NCBI GenBank assembly: GCA_014773175.1
Contig: VXCM01000413.1
Span: 1-64,000 of the forward strand
Direction: 5' to 3'
Origin: Lucifuga dentata
Taxonomy: Eukaryota; Chordata; Actinopteri; Ophidiiformes; Bythitidae
Length of the DNA: 64,000 bases
A model generated the notes under the pieces. That model searched no databases, had not been told where the DNA came from, and saw only the letters and a program-made list of their open reading frames with translations. Positions 10,671 to 22,713 of the stretch are shown here, piece by piece; the first letter of the stretch is position 1, and the number at the start of each line of letters is the position of its first letter. The position numbers were made by a program, and so were the translations under genes.

Positions 10671-13600
10671 TCCTACAGAGTCTGATTGCTAAACACATTG
10701 CTCAAACTCACTATGGGTCATTTTAGGTCTGACACTATGGGCATCTTGGTATGAGCCTACTCATCATGAGATACAGCCTGAACGAGTCCACAACCAGTCC
10801 AGAGATTTTAATTATTATATGACGAGTAAAATATGAGAAATGTATAAACATGAAAAAGAAAAAGTCCAATCAAACTGATTCTGCACCCTGCATTTAATAA
10901 TTCAATCCCACTGATAAATATCTTGTCAGTCTTTTCTCAGATTTAATCTCAGGAATTTAGACTGCTAACATATGTGGGTTAGATGTTTTAGTCATAAATG
11001 GCTGCCATTTAGATGATGGATAAAACTCTTTGGCCTAATATCATCGGGTACAGTGAGCATTATGTTTTATGTGGCCCACTGACCGGATCCACAGCTCTAT
11101 TCCAACAAGTCTGTGGAAATTAATAGTCTACCTAAAAGCCAATGTGGAAAAATGTGTAGTGTGGAAAAAGCCATTAAAAACCTGTTGTTTTTCCATTTAG
11201 AGTTTAAAAAACCCAAAAGTGGCTTAGTTTCAAACCTACTGATTTTGGTTTATACAGCAGCTAACATTGATTCTTGTGTAGAGTGGCAATGGGAACCACT
11301 TGTCAACTAATCTCAGGTTTTATCATAATCTTCATGTGATCTGTCATAGTAAGCAAAAGTATATTGATGTAAATTTCATGAGAACTGAATCTTTAAGGTT
11401 TTAAATTCTGATTTACCCAAAAGTAACCAGAGACTGTGATTATAGCTTAAATCTATTATTCCTTTTTATCTCACACATATTTAATAATACAGACTAATAA
11501 TAAATTTTATTTATATTTTCTAAATAATCAAATATGTTTTACAAAGAAATAAGACAGAGAACACAAAACTAACATCCAAATAAAAACATGAGAGGGGAAA
11601 AATGAAGAATGATAATAAAAATAAAACTGGGAGGTTAAAAAAAAACACAAGGAGACAGAATGGGAGAATCTTGGCAGTATACAAAAGAACCATTAAAAGC
11701 AAATGTTGTATATAAATAAATATTTAAAATATAATCTACTTTTACATGTAATATTACATATAACAATTGTTTTTACAAACATACAGATTTTTGCTTATTG
11801 TTTTCCATGGTATCATAATCACCAGCTAAAGGTTAGAGTGTTGTTTGTCACTGTGGTGGGACATGTGCACTTTGTGGGTTCTATTGTGTGTATTTTCACA
11901 TGGAGTCTATTAGGGACCCCTGACATCACAATACTTGTTCCACACTGATAGGCTGGGGTGTCCGTGTAACGTCAGGGTCTGTGCTGAGACACCAGCTGTT
12001 GTGGTGGGAATGGGTGTGTGTGTGTGTGTGTATAAATTTGTCAGGTTGGCCTAGACTTTATTCGGAATGGGAATGTGCTTTAATCTGTGAATCAATCAGA
12101 GATCAAAGTGCCCAATAGGTAGGTAAAACATTGTAAAAAAAATAAAAATAAAAATAAAACAGAAATAAGATCGAGGAGCCAGCAAATAGGGAAGAAGATG
12201 AAAACTTTTTTGTAATGAAACACCAAATTGCAGAATATATTTCAATATTTGATATTTGTACACTTTTTTTGTGTATCGGTACCAGTAACTGCTTTTAATT
12301 CTAAACTCCCAGCAAATTAACTGTAGCATACTGATGTAAAACAGAATTATTCCTAAACTTATGAAAAACTATTCAGCACAAACTGCATTTTGAGAAATGG
12401 CTGCATGTGGAACTCTTTCACCTGCTGCTGTTTTTTATGACTTCAAAATTTTTCTTCCTATTATTATTTTGTTGGTAGTATGTTGTAGTTCATCTAAAAT
12501 TAACTAGAGAAGTTTTACAACATATTTAATGTAGATATTTTTTAAATAAATGACTTAACAGCACTTTCTCACTGAAGGAGATTTATGACTTTCTGGTTAT
12601 CGATGGTTACAGTGAAGAATGATGCCAAAGGGTCTCTGGCCACATTATGAAGTGGCTGTGGCATGTGGATTTACAGCAGGTTTTAGACATTCCAGCCTTC
12701 ATCATACATCATCTCTACATCCCACTAATTCACTTATTACACACTGAAAGAGATTAATACGAGGGGCCCCACGGCAAGCAGTCAATTCAAAGGCTCTCTC
12801 TCTTTCAGGCTTGTAGCTTACTTTGTTTCTGTGTGGAACTTTCTGAGAAAAACTATACAGTCATTTTCAAAATACTACATATTTATTGAAAGACTGGAAG
12901 AATTATAGAGATGCTGTAAGCTCAAAATGAAAGCAGGTACACTTTGAAAATCTGCACTGAATTTATTTTAATGTTATATGTGTTTTTTTATGAATTTAAA
13001 ATTCTAAACTTTATATACTGTAGCACATTTCATACAGGAAATGCAGCTTAAAGTGTTCCACATAAAAAACGAAACACCTTAGTTAAAGCAAACTTACACT
13101 AAAAGGAAAGTGAAAACAGACAATGTAAAGATAGAAAATAGAGATAGAGGGAAAATAAAGTAATTACTAGCATTGCTGAGGACTGAGATTTTGATTATTT
13201 GTGGCACAGACATTCAGGCTTAAAGTCAAGAGAAACAAAGCCAGTCATAAAATGTTTGTTGGCCTGTGAAGTTCACTCACTGTGTTTTTAGTCAATAAAC
13301 CTCTGAGTTCGTTCAGACTAATTATTGTAAATCTGTTTCTTATTGTGGTGAATTGGAAAAGTGCTCTGGTCTATCCACTCCAACATTTTTCCCTCTTCTC
13401 AATAAACATTTGTCCATTCCTGAACTCCTGCCAGTGGAACAATCTGGTATGAGATGGAGGAAATATTGATTTAGAGCTGCAGTTATAAGGTGTGATGTGT
13501 CCTGACATGGCTGCACATAGCAGATGAAGTTTGGGATGAGCTTTGAAGCTGCCAGGCCCTGCCATACAAACAGAACGGCTGCCCTCTTCCTCCCTGTGGC

Positions 13601-14127
13601 TCTCTGCAGCACATTCCTCCATACTTACAGCGCACAGAAGAAGAAGAAGAAGAACCCAGCGGGTCTGGCATGTAACACTATCCCCCACACCAAACATCAT
13701 AACAAGGAGGCTTTCTGACCATTGCCAACATCACCACTCCTACCATTTCCCTCTGCCTTTTATTTTCTTACAGCGCTACAGGAGATTCAAAAAAATGAAG
13801 CAAACCTCAAAGGCCTGGACATTGTACTCATTAAAGTATAATTACTTTTACAGTACCTCTGCCAAGAGGTGTTTGTCAGTTTGTTCAGCGGGATATCTCA
13901 AAAAGTAACAGATGGATTTTTATATTTTGTAGATACAGATTCAAGGAAGAGTTGATTATATTTTGATGCAGATCCAGATACAGTAATTTTTTCTCACTTT
14001 TTAAATAGATGGGGCTTTAGTAGACGTTCTTCCTATCAGTCTTAATAAAAAGAAAATCAAGCATACATATTCTATGACGGACTATCAACAGATACCATTT
14101 AGCCAATATCAACATATTGATCCAAAC
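10671..14127. other. Upstream flank of epha3, no gene seen
   Basis: AT-rich non-repetitive sequence apart from a short TG run at 12014-12031 and the old repeat at 13847-13992. No exon with plausible splice sites and family resemblance was found on either strand. Confidence 0.6.
13847..13992 (+). repeat. Degenerate interspersed repeat of a common teleost family
   Basis: The order of words 'cctctgccaagaggtgtttg', 'tttgttcagcgggatatctc', 'aaaaagtaacagatgga' and 'attttgatgcagatcc' matches a repeat seen throughout fish genomes, of the form (CTCCGCCAAGGAGG ... AAAACTACTGGACAGATT ... TTTTGAAGCAGATCC). The match is from memory and I could not assign it to a transposon class. Confidence 0.5.
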
Positions 14128-14131
14128 TTAA

Positions 14132-14927
14132 AGGACCATACTGGCAAGTCTGCATGTTAGCCCAACCTGCATACATGTTATGGTACTGACAATCAATTTC
14201 CAAAACATAAAACCACAGTTAAATTTTCATGTTATTTTTCAAAATCCCCTAATCATTCAAATTAAAATGTTCAGGTGATCCCACCTTAAAACTCAGTGTT
14301 TTGCCTTCTAACACTTTTGTACGATTGTAGAAGACACAGTGGTTTTAATTTCTTGGTTAAAAACTCCTGGCTATTTTTCCTGACAGAGATACATTATCTT
14401 CTGTGCTGCGCCATGTTGGATCGGTTAAATAAAGTTACTTTAATTTAAAAAAAAGTAATAAAAATCATATTCATTGTAATAAATTACACACCTCAAGTGT
14501 GTTTCAAGTCTCTACAGGTTAAAAAAAGGCATCTATTATTTTTACTTATTTTTTATTTATTTATTTATTTTTATTTATTTTTTTGTCAAAGTAACATAAT
14601 TGTAGCATTTCAACACTGATTCAACATGGAGCAACACAAAAGAAAATGTATGTCTCTGCTAGGGAATATAGTCCAAAGAAAGACAGCTTTTAATGAGAAA
14701 TTAAAACGGCCATGTCTTCTATAGTTGTAAGTGCTAATAGAAGAAACATTGAATGTTAAGATGGGTGTATCACCTGAAAATTTGATTTTGAAAGATTAGG
14801 AGATTTGACAAAATAACATGAAAACTAAAATTGGTTTTATATTTTAGAAAAATGGTTGTCAGTAACGTAACATGTGTGGGGATAGTATTTATCAGACTCA
14901 AACATGCAAAATCACTGGTATGGTCCT
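14132..14927. mobile_element. piggyBac-like MITE (non-autonomous)
   Basis: The element begins AGGACCATACTGGCAAGTCT and its other end reads, in reverse complement, AGGACCATACCAGTGATTTT, giving inverted termini whose outer part (AGGACCATAC) is identical. Both ends abut TTAA (14128-14131 and 14928-14931), the target duplication typical of piggyBac elements. No transposase frame is present inside the 796 bases; a T-rich TTTA tract lies near 14541-14585. A second copy of the same family starts at 63918. Confidence 0.82.
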
Positions 14928-14931
14928 TTAA

Positions 14932-16126
14932 GTTCTGATTTCTTTGATTTAAGTATGAGTATCAGCCTAAAGTTGAGGAGTAATCCCTATTTTCCTTGTG
15001 TTCCTCCATCATTGATGCAAAGTGATCATGTAGTTTCTTTGCGGTGTTTCCCTGAGCTTATTTATCAGTTAAACACTGTGGGTCATCCATTGTTTTTGTT
15101 TTGATTGAGTTAGAATTATTGTGGGTGGTGCGCTTCTTTGTCTGCTCAGTCATGGCAGCTCTTGCTGTGCACGTTAGTTCACCTACTCTTTCACACAAAG
15201 ACAAAATGAAAAACACCTCAATTTCTGTATGACAGAGGACTTTTTCTATGATGTCTACAACACAAAATGTAGAAACTTTAATGACTGGCTGTTGGTTTCA
15301 GTCATTATTGTTTTATCAGTCTGTGAAACTGAAATTTATATGTGAATGTTGCTGGTTATTTCTTTAAAATGCCCATAAACAGAGCAGTTTAAGATGCTAA
15401 TGTAGTGGATAATACTGGAGAACAACTAAACAAGGCTAAACCATCAGATCTGGTAATTAGAGAGGGAGGAAACAACATTTGGTCTCCTTCATGGCACTGA
15501 GGTTTTGTCTCAAGCAGACAAAGTCTTTCTCTCTCTCTCTCTCTTTGTTGTTATAATGTCAGACTTGTTAGCTGCTGATTTACTTCAGTTCATGCTTGTA
15601 CTTTTATCATTATTTTTACACAGTTTGTCCATTGACAAATGGTGATAAGTTAAGACAGGTTAGTAGATTATTATTTTCTACTTTCATTCACTGAACAGCT
15701 TTATGAACAACTTAGTCTACTAGTGTTTAATTCAAGTTTTCAGTTTCAATATAAGAAATAAGAACCCAAATTAAAATATGAAAGTTGATGCTTATCATTA
15801 GTATATACTGTATATTAGTTTGAATAAAAGCCTAATATTTTTCTCTTTTAGCCTTTAGTTGGCTCTGAATATGTTCAGCAGCTTCATCTTCCTAAGTAAG
15901 CTTTTATCCGCAGGTGCAAAAGATTCAACAAGAAAATTATTACTGAAAAAGATTCTTTTGCTTCATTTCAAGAGTACTGCTTTAAAATATATTATAGATT
16001 CCTTTGCTATTTTAAGAATTATTGCTAAATAGGATGTAATTCATCAGCTGTAAAACTTAAATTGTCAGAATATTGTTAAACTCCAATTAAATATTTTTTC
16101 TAGCTTAACACTAAAACACATGTAAT
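14932..16126. other. No gene or defined repeat seen
   Basis: AT-rich sequence between two DNA transposons; only a short TC run near 15527-15544 stands out. Confidence 0.6.
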
Positions 16127-16134
16127 GTGAAATG

Positions 16135-17478
16135 CAGTGGCGGGTCGTGCATTTTACACCTAGGCCTTCAATGCAATCCTCCCGCAATTAAACCACCTTC
16201 TAATAAGCTCACCATGACACTAGGGTATTATAGGCTATTGTTATTAGACGTAATCAGCCATATTCACAGTGACAGTAACCTTTATCGAGTGGAATAAAGT
16301 GATTTAACACGAGGATCAACACCTATGTCAGTTACAACACACTAACTGCAGAGACATGAATAGGATGTAGCATTAATACGCAGCACGACAGGATGCTGCA
16401 TCACATATAAACATGGCATAACCCAAATCAGTTTCATTACCACAGAAACAAGAACAAATTCACAACCATCACATTTATTCATACGACCAACAAGCAAGCA
16501 AGTAAAAATGCTGTAAAACACAAATAACACAAGCAGTATTCAACAGGCTTCCCCACAGATTCCAGCCATATAAAAATCCAACAAACTTACCAAAGCTGCT
16601 CATCATCTGAAGACACAGTCTGTCCTCCTTTCTTTTTTTTTTTTTATAAAGAGTTTAACAACACAGTTGGACAGTACATTGGTGCGTTTCAGTTCCAAAA
16701 TGTGAAAAAAAGCGTTGTCAGTTAATCCATTTCTTCTCCTCCTTCAGCCATTGTGCGTTAAAAAACAACAGAGCTAAGTAAAAATCGAAACAAAAAATCT
16801 AAAGCACTATATCTAAAAATCTAAACATCAAGAAAGAAAGTTTAAATAAACATTAATGCTCCCTTACGTGCTAGCTAGGTTTACTTGACTTAGCTAAGCT
16901 AACCAGCTCTCTTCTTCTTCTAATGAATTTCTGGCAGGCTGTAGCCATGTAAACGCTGTACTCCGATGACGTAGGCCAAAGCCACCTAGAAGGCCCTGAC
17001 GTGTAAAAGAATACGCCCAACACGGCAAACTCGAAATCTGATTGGTTAAAATATATGACAATCAACAACAAAATATATGACAGTTGTCCCATTTGCTTGA
17101 ATAGCAGAGGGGATTCACTCGAGATTCTGAAGGCTTCAGGCTAGATTTTTTTTACCCGGAGACAGCACAGGGGGAAAACCTGATTGGATAAAAGCTCTAA
17201 TTTATATGAGCTGNTTTTTTTACCCGGAGACAGCACAGGGGGAAAACCTGATTGGATAAAAGCTCTAATTTATATGAGCTGCACTGGAAGAAGTGCAACT
17301 GAGGGAGAGAGTACAGTAGCAATGAAATGACGTTAATAACAAAACTGATGGCAATGAACTTGTAAAATACATATAGCATTAATAAAATATATATTAAATT
17401 ATAAAAACATAATTTGATAATTCTGACAATCTCTTGGCCAGCAGAGAAGGCCTTGCTGGCCCTGACCACCCACCACTG
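16135..17478. mobile_element. Non-autonomous hAT transposon with intact target duplication
   Basis: The left end is CAGTGGCGGGTCGTGC and the right end, reverse-complemented, is CAGTGGTGGGTGGTCA; both ends share AGGCCTTC slightly further in. The element is flanked by a perfect 8-base duplication, GTGAAATG, at 16127-16134 and 17479-17486. An 8-base duplication and CA(G)..-type termini are characteristic of hAT elements. No transposase is recognisable. The N at 17214 lies between two identical 67-base copies (17147-17213, 17215-17281), so the real element is probably about 68 bases shorter than the span given. Confidence 0.9.
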
Positions 17479-17610
17479 GTGAAATGGTTGTTATTAGTGA
17501 TGATCCCACAAAGATTTATCATTCAGCTTTTAGCTTCTTTTAGTTCATCAGATTATCTGCTCTATATTTAAACTGTATGGTTACCCCACAACAGTTCTCA
17601 CTGACCCCCN

Positions 17611-17641
<31 letters not shown>

Positions 17642-17642
17642 A
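17611..17642 (+). repeat. (CA)n microsatellite after an N
   Basis: CA run following an N at 17610 at the end of a C-rich string; probably a contig join in low-complexity sequence. Confidence 0.9.
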
Positions 17643-17724
17643 GGCAGTTGTTTCCAGCAAACAAGTTCAGGCATGTTGGCATGCCACATGTCACATGGCT
17701 AGTATGACATGGCAGAGAATCAAT

Positions 17725-18440
17725 AGTAACTGCATTTCCATCCAACTTATTCACATATTTAATGTGCATTTCTAACTATTCGATTAAAGGAAATGCGAAT
17801 TGATCATCAACTACATTATGCGAATTATCTCAAAGGGTGATTTAATTCTACATAAACAAATGTCCACAGCAAAACACACAGCAATGGAGAGTTTAAATGA
17901 AACCCTTGGTGTGGAAACAATACTTATTACAGCCTGTAAGCACTTATACATGGCCTTATTAAATGCAACCAACAGACACCTGACAGCGCATTGCCATGGC
18001 GATCTATAAATTCGCCATGTGTGCCGAGTACTGTGTGGTGGGTGAAACTTTCATTGTGGGTAAAACAATCACTTACATGGTGTGTCAAATTATTTGTGAA
18101 AAACTAATACCTTTTTTCGGATATAATGAATAACGGATCCATCATTCTGCAGGTGCTTGTTGACGACCACCTGCTCTTCTGAGGTGTGTGTGTGTGTGCG
18201 CGCGTGCACGCTCACCATGCAGTGTTCGCTGCGTCCTCATCAAATGTGAATAAACTGTTTCCATCCACTTTAGTCGCAGTTCGTCTTATGCGAATAATCA
18301 GTTAATCCACCTCTGACAAGCACATAAATTTTTAATGTGAATTTTGGAGTTAATGCGAATTTGTGGTGTTTCCATTCAGGCTTTCTTATGCGCATATTCA
18401 AAATTCGCATAAAAATAGGTGGATGGAAATGCACCTACTG
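17725..18440. mobile_element. MITE with TGCATTTCCATCCA termini
   Basis: The left end contains AGTAACTGCATTTCCATCCA and the right end, reverse-complemented, AGTAGGTGCATTTCCATCCA, after which the two arms diverge. Several copies of the word ATGCGAAT (or its complement ATTCGCAT) occur inside in both orientations. No protein is encoded. No clean target duplication was seen, so the outer boundaries may be off by a few bases and the superfamily is open. A short TG/CG run lies at about 18184-18204. Confidence 0.7.
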
Positions 18441-18453
18441 CTAAGTGGCTGGT

Positions 18454-18479
18454 AAAAAAAAAAAAAAAAAAAAAAAAAA
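18454..18479 (+). repeat. Poly(A) tract
   Basis: A run of 26 A residues lying 14 bases beyond the right end of the neighbouring MITE. It could be a retroposon tail, but no body was recognised on its left. Confidence 0.9.
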
Positions 18480-19373
18480 TCTCAGGAGTTGGTGGAACAA
18501 ACCAGAACTAAAAGTGAAGGACAAAAAGGATGAAGGCTGTACTTATATGTCTTTGGTGACCAGACAGAGGACTGCAGTGGGTTGCTCATGTCGCTCTGTG
18601 TCTACCAGGTGTATAAGTAGAACACAAACACCGCNACCCCCACCCCAGTCTCAGCCTCTGTTGTTCTGTCTGCCAGTATTGTTTTGGACACCTTCCTTCC
18701 ATCTGCTATAGGATTAGTTACGCACACATGCACTCTAACATATACAGACACACTCGCACAGGCAGCACCTGCCAAACAAGAGCTTGGCAGAAACACATAA
18801 TTACACTGTGTCACAAATGCATCACAAAACTAACTTCTATAATGAAGTTACAAACACTGAGGGGAATAAGGAAATTAGTGGCAACTCCTCTCTAAGAGAT
18901 TAAGTTGAACCAAAATGGCAAAGCAACATGTGAAATGTAAATATTCAAACTCAAGCAATCTATACCTTTGCAGCATATTTATATGCTTGTTTTAACTGGG
19001 AATGTGCTTTTCATAACCACCAATTTCTTTAACAGAGATTGATCATTTGGTCTGAAAATGATATTGCCCAGTAGCATTTACCACGGTATGAACAATGTCT
19101 ATAATAATGAAAAACTGTTGCAAAGTTGAAAACATGAGTTTCTTTACAATCCATTAAGAGACAGTAAAGGGAACATCACATCGTATTTACCACTGTGGTG
19201 TGTGTGTGTGTTGGCAAGTGTGTGTTTATTTACTGTATATACTTCCTAATGCTTCCCTCTGAGAGCCAAGTCTTCACTGAGAAGACAGTCGAGTCTGTTA
19301 CTGAGACATTTAACTAAAATATTCAGGAGAAAATCACCTTAATTATACAGATGATGGAGTACAGGTTCTAAAG

Positions 19374-19374
<1 letters not shown>

Positions 19375-19408
<34 letters not shown>
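19375..19408 (+). repeat. (TG)n microsatellite
   Basis: A pure TG run of about 34 bases. Confidence 0.93.
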
Positions 19409-19409
<1 letters not shown>

Positions 19410-19501
19410 CATAGCTTCCATAATGGCATCTAATTGGTCCATGGCTCTGAGGATCTTTCACTCTCATTGGATACATCTGTGTTGTCTAGACTGTAGTCAT
19501 A

Positions 19502-19514
19502 CTTTTTTCCTAAA

Positions 19515-19571
<57 letters not shown>

Positions 19572-19585
19572 NCTTTTTTCCTAAA

Positions 19586-19620
<35 letters not shown>
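19502..19620 (+). repeat. (AC)n microsatellite duplicated around an N
   Basis: The string cttttttcctaaag followed by a long AC run occurs at 19502-19571, then an N at 19572, then the same string and an AC run again at 19573-19620. The repeated unique lead-in indicates an unmerged assembly overlap and not two biological arrays. Confidence 0.93.
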
Positions 19621-19623
<3 letters not shown>

Positions 19624-19785
19624 CTTGCACAGAATGCCTCTGTAACACATGCATGTGCACACACATTTATTTACCATGCACATTCGCAGATAAACAAAGT
19701 GTTGTGACAGATATTTGTGTTCACCTCCGGTGCTGTGAGAAAGGAAGACGAGACAAAATGGAAGACACTGTGGGGTCAGGAAGCC

Positions 19786-19813
<28 letters not shown>
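19786..19813 (+). repeat. (CA)n microsatellite
   Basis: A pure CA run of about 28 bases. Confidence 0.92.
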
Positions 19814-19818
<5 letters not shown>

Positions 19819-21164
19819 CCTTGTTGCCTTCATCCTGCCTAAGCTAAAAATGAGGTGTTGTGTTGTTCATTAATCATAATTGTTATAAAGACTGCCTAAA
19901 CAGCACAAAGTCAAACATTTGGGCAGAAAAAAAAAAGCAGCTGGAGCATTGAATGACAGTTAACAGTACTACATGTGTACTAATTACATTACATTAATAT
20001 AATAATTTCAACACCTACCCATTAAAACATTCCCTCCCTGCCAACACGGAGCATTTTCCTAAGGATGTGTGTTGGATTTTATGAAAGGGAATTTGTATTT
20101 GGCTCTGACACAGATATATGTGCTGTAGATATGACATAAGTATTAATGTGCAACACAGATAGATGATGTAAAGCAAGAGAGAGAAAACAGAAAGCACCGA
20201 GGGCCTTAATAATAACATCTCTGTCTGCCATGACAAAATACCTTTATGTTAATTCAGTGTTTCTGTAATGTGCTTCTAGAGCTTAGAACAGTTTTGCAAG
20301 CATGGTGAAAACCAAGGCAACCAATGGGTGTGGTGCACATTTACAAATGTTATCCAAACTGCAAGACCTTGTGTTGAAACCATCAGTGTCCTGACTAAAT
20401 CCTCCAGTGGAAACCTCACTGGAATGCCGTTTTGTTTGTGGCAACACTCAGTGATCTGAGATGCATAAAATGTAGATTACAAGCCCACTGGAAACACAGC
20501 TAACCATTCATTACAACATAGCTATTCATTAGACAAACATCACAAGACAAAACCTTTCAACCACAAGGCATTTTAACTACCGTGAACTGTACAGAAGTGT
20601 CAAGAAATACATTGATCTGTAATGTGTTTTAAAGAATAATAGAGGCTCATTAGCAGCAAAGATAAACCTTTTTATAGCAATCGAATATCTGCAGATTAGG
20701 TCAGATTACATGCAATATTATCATTAACGATACACAAGACATTAAACCCTTACTGTTTGAATGTTGTGTTTACTGCTCTTATTACAGCAATAGTCATACA
20801 TTTCTAATGTGCCTATGAAGTCTTACAAAGTGTTAGGCATTGAGTTTTTATGACGTTTTTTTTTTTTTAGCAATGCTAAAGTTCATGCTCTGCCTAAAGC
20901 CATGATAATTTATGTAAATTACCATATTTGTCATAATATCAATAAATTAAATGTCATATTTCTACATTGTGCAAGAGGTTTGTGAAATTGCATTACATAC
21001 CCCACAAATTTAGTATGAGTATCACTACTACAATTATAACATTTTACTGCCTTTATGCAAAGAAATTGCTGCTGTTACAATATAGACAGACAGCGTTACC
21101 AGGACTTGTAAACTGTATATCCACTTATATTGATAATTAAAATGTTACATTGGCAGCTATCATT

Positions 21165-21405
21165 GGGCCTTTGGGGTGGTAGTACCAAAACTCTGGAATG
21201 AGCTGCCACAATCCTTTCATTTTATTGATTCAGAGGAGACTTTAAAAAAAACAGCTTAAGATATTCTTATTCAGATGGGCATTTGGGTAATATTTCTTTT
21301 GTTTGTCTACCTGTTTTGCTTGTTTTGCTTTTATTTGGTACTTTTTGCGTGAAGCACTTTGTGACTGTCTGTGAAAGGTGCTCTATAAATAAATTTTACT
21401 TACTA
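21165..21405 (+). mobile_element. L2-like LINE, 3' end fragment
   Basis: Bases from about 21190 translate as VPKLWNELPQSFHFIDSEET and then LKKTA and a stop, which is the usual C-terminal LWN-x-LP...S...FK pattern of the L2/CR1-type ORF2 (reverse transcriptase protein). It is followed by AAGCACTTTGTGACTGTCTG and GAAAGGTGCTCTATAAATAAA, a typical 3' tail of fish L2-type elements. Only the last part of the element is present; it is a dead, 5'-truncated copy. Confidence 0.75.
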
Positions 21406-21974
21406 TCATAGCGTTCATACTTCATGGTTAACTTTAGATGTAGCTAACGGTTAGCTCTGGATGTAGCTAATGGTTAGCCACATACAAAGCTAAGGGTGCA
21501 GAGCATCCATGAGTAGGCAGCAGAGGCACCACATTTGTGATCTGAATGTGTTTGAATTATGCTTATCAAGTGTAAACACAATAGACATGATATCATACTG
21601 TGTTATAAATAAAATATTTTATATAAACATATGTATGGTGATGTACATTCTATCCCTTATTTTGTTTACATTTTCAACAAAATGAAATGAAATGAAATAA
21701 AGAAACAACACAGTTCAAATTGAAGCCAATGACTCAATCTGTCATTGTTCATCATAACCAAGAGTGTTCCCGTAAAAAGCCAAACAACTCTTCATCATGG
21801 GTCAGGTATTTTGGCATCTGTTATCCCATTATTTGTCAGTGCTGTTTAAGTGTGTATATCCTCTGGCACACATGGTTGCCATCAGTGTGTCTCTGACCAG
21901 AAAACCACAGTGTTAGTCTAATCTCTAAATACTGTGTGTAATGGGTCCTGTGTCATTATGTTGCTTTGCTTTAT

Positions 21975-21975
<1 letters not shown>

Positions 21976-22026
<51 letters not shown>
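21976..22026 (+). repeat. (AC)n microsatellite
   Basis: A pure AC run of about 51 bases. Confidence 0.95.
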
Positions 22027-22028
<2 letters not shown>

Positions 22029-22589
22029 CCTCAAAACAGCACTTTGTGTTTGTACCACATCCAACTGAAATACTGTAATACGGAACGATAAAACCTCATC
22101 AGTCATCACAGCAGCCGTCTGTCATGTGAGGAGTGTCTGATGCTCTTCCTGCCTTTTTCAGATGTTCTAAATACCTTCTGGAGAGGCTTAACATGCTTTT
22201 ACTGGCAAGCAGGTACAAGGTCTGACGCTGCATGTCTCTTTGTGTCAGTCTGTCCATGCTGGATGATGAGGGCATATTTGGCTAAAACAGAGGGAAGTAC
22301 TAAGCAAACTCACGTTATTCTCTGTCTGTGTCTTTGACTGTCACTATCGCCCTCTTTCTGTCTTTGTCTCGCTCTTTTTCTCAACTAAGACTCATCTTGA
22401 GGAGAGGGAGATTACCTCCATTTATCTTCATTAGCATATTAGCTTACAGGCCCTTTGCTGGAGCCCGTGGGAAACTGCTGTAATTGCTAAGATAGCTGTA
22501 GACTAAACCACTGAAGGATCTATCGAGCTGTGTGTGTATGCCTGTGTTCAAGTAATGGAGGGATTTTAGAGGTGAACTTCACCTTGACT

Positions 22590-22614
22590 CTCATGCCTTA
22601 TGTTCCTCTCTCTC

Positions 22615-22650
<36 letters not shown>

Positions 22651-22676
22651 NCTCATGCCTTATGTTCCTCTCTCTC

Positions 22677-22712
<36 letters not shown>
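22590..22712 (+). repeat. (TG)n microsatellite duplicated around an N
   Basis: The 61-base string starting CTCATGCCTTATGTTCC and ending in a TG run occurs twice, at 22590-22650 and 22652-22712, on either side of an N at 22651. This is most likely one locus written twice by the assembler. Confidence 0.93.

Positions 22713-22713
<1 letters not shown>

Larger units (their letters stand above)
18480..21164. other. No gene seen; simple repeats only
   Basis: Contains an N at 18635 next to a C-rich string and the CA/TG arrays listed separately. The short frames here are translations of dinucleotide repeats or chance. Confidence 0.6.

Noticed and set aside
17147..17281. Apparent 67-base tandem repeat inside the hAT element
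   Set aside because: Perfect identity and a central N again indicate an assembly artefact.
19430..19833. Several Cys/Val-rich and His/Thr-rich frames on both strands
   Set aside because: These are translations of the CA/TG arrays and of the duplicated contig overlap.
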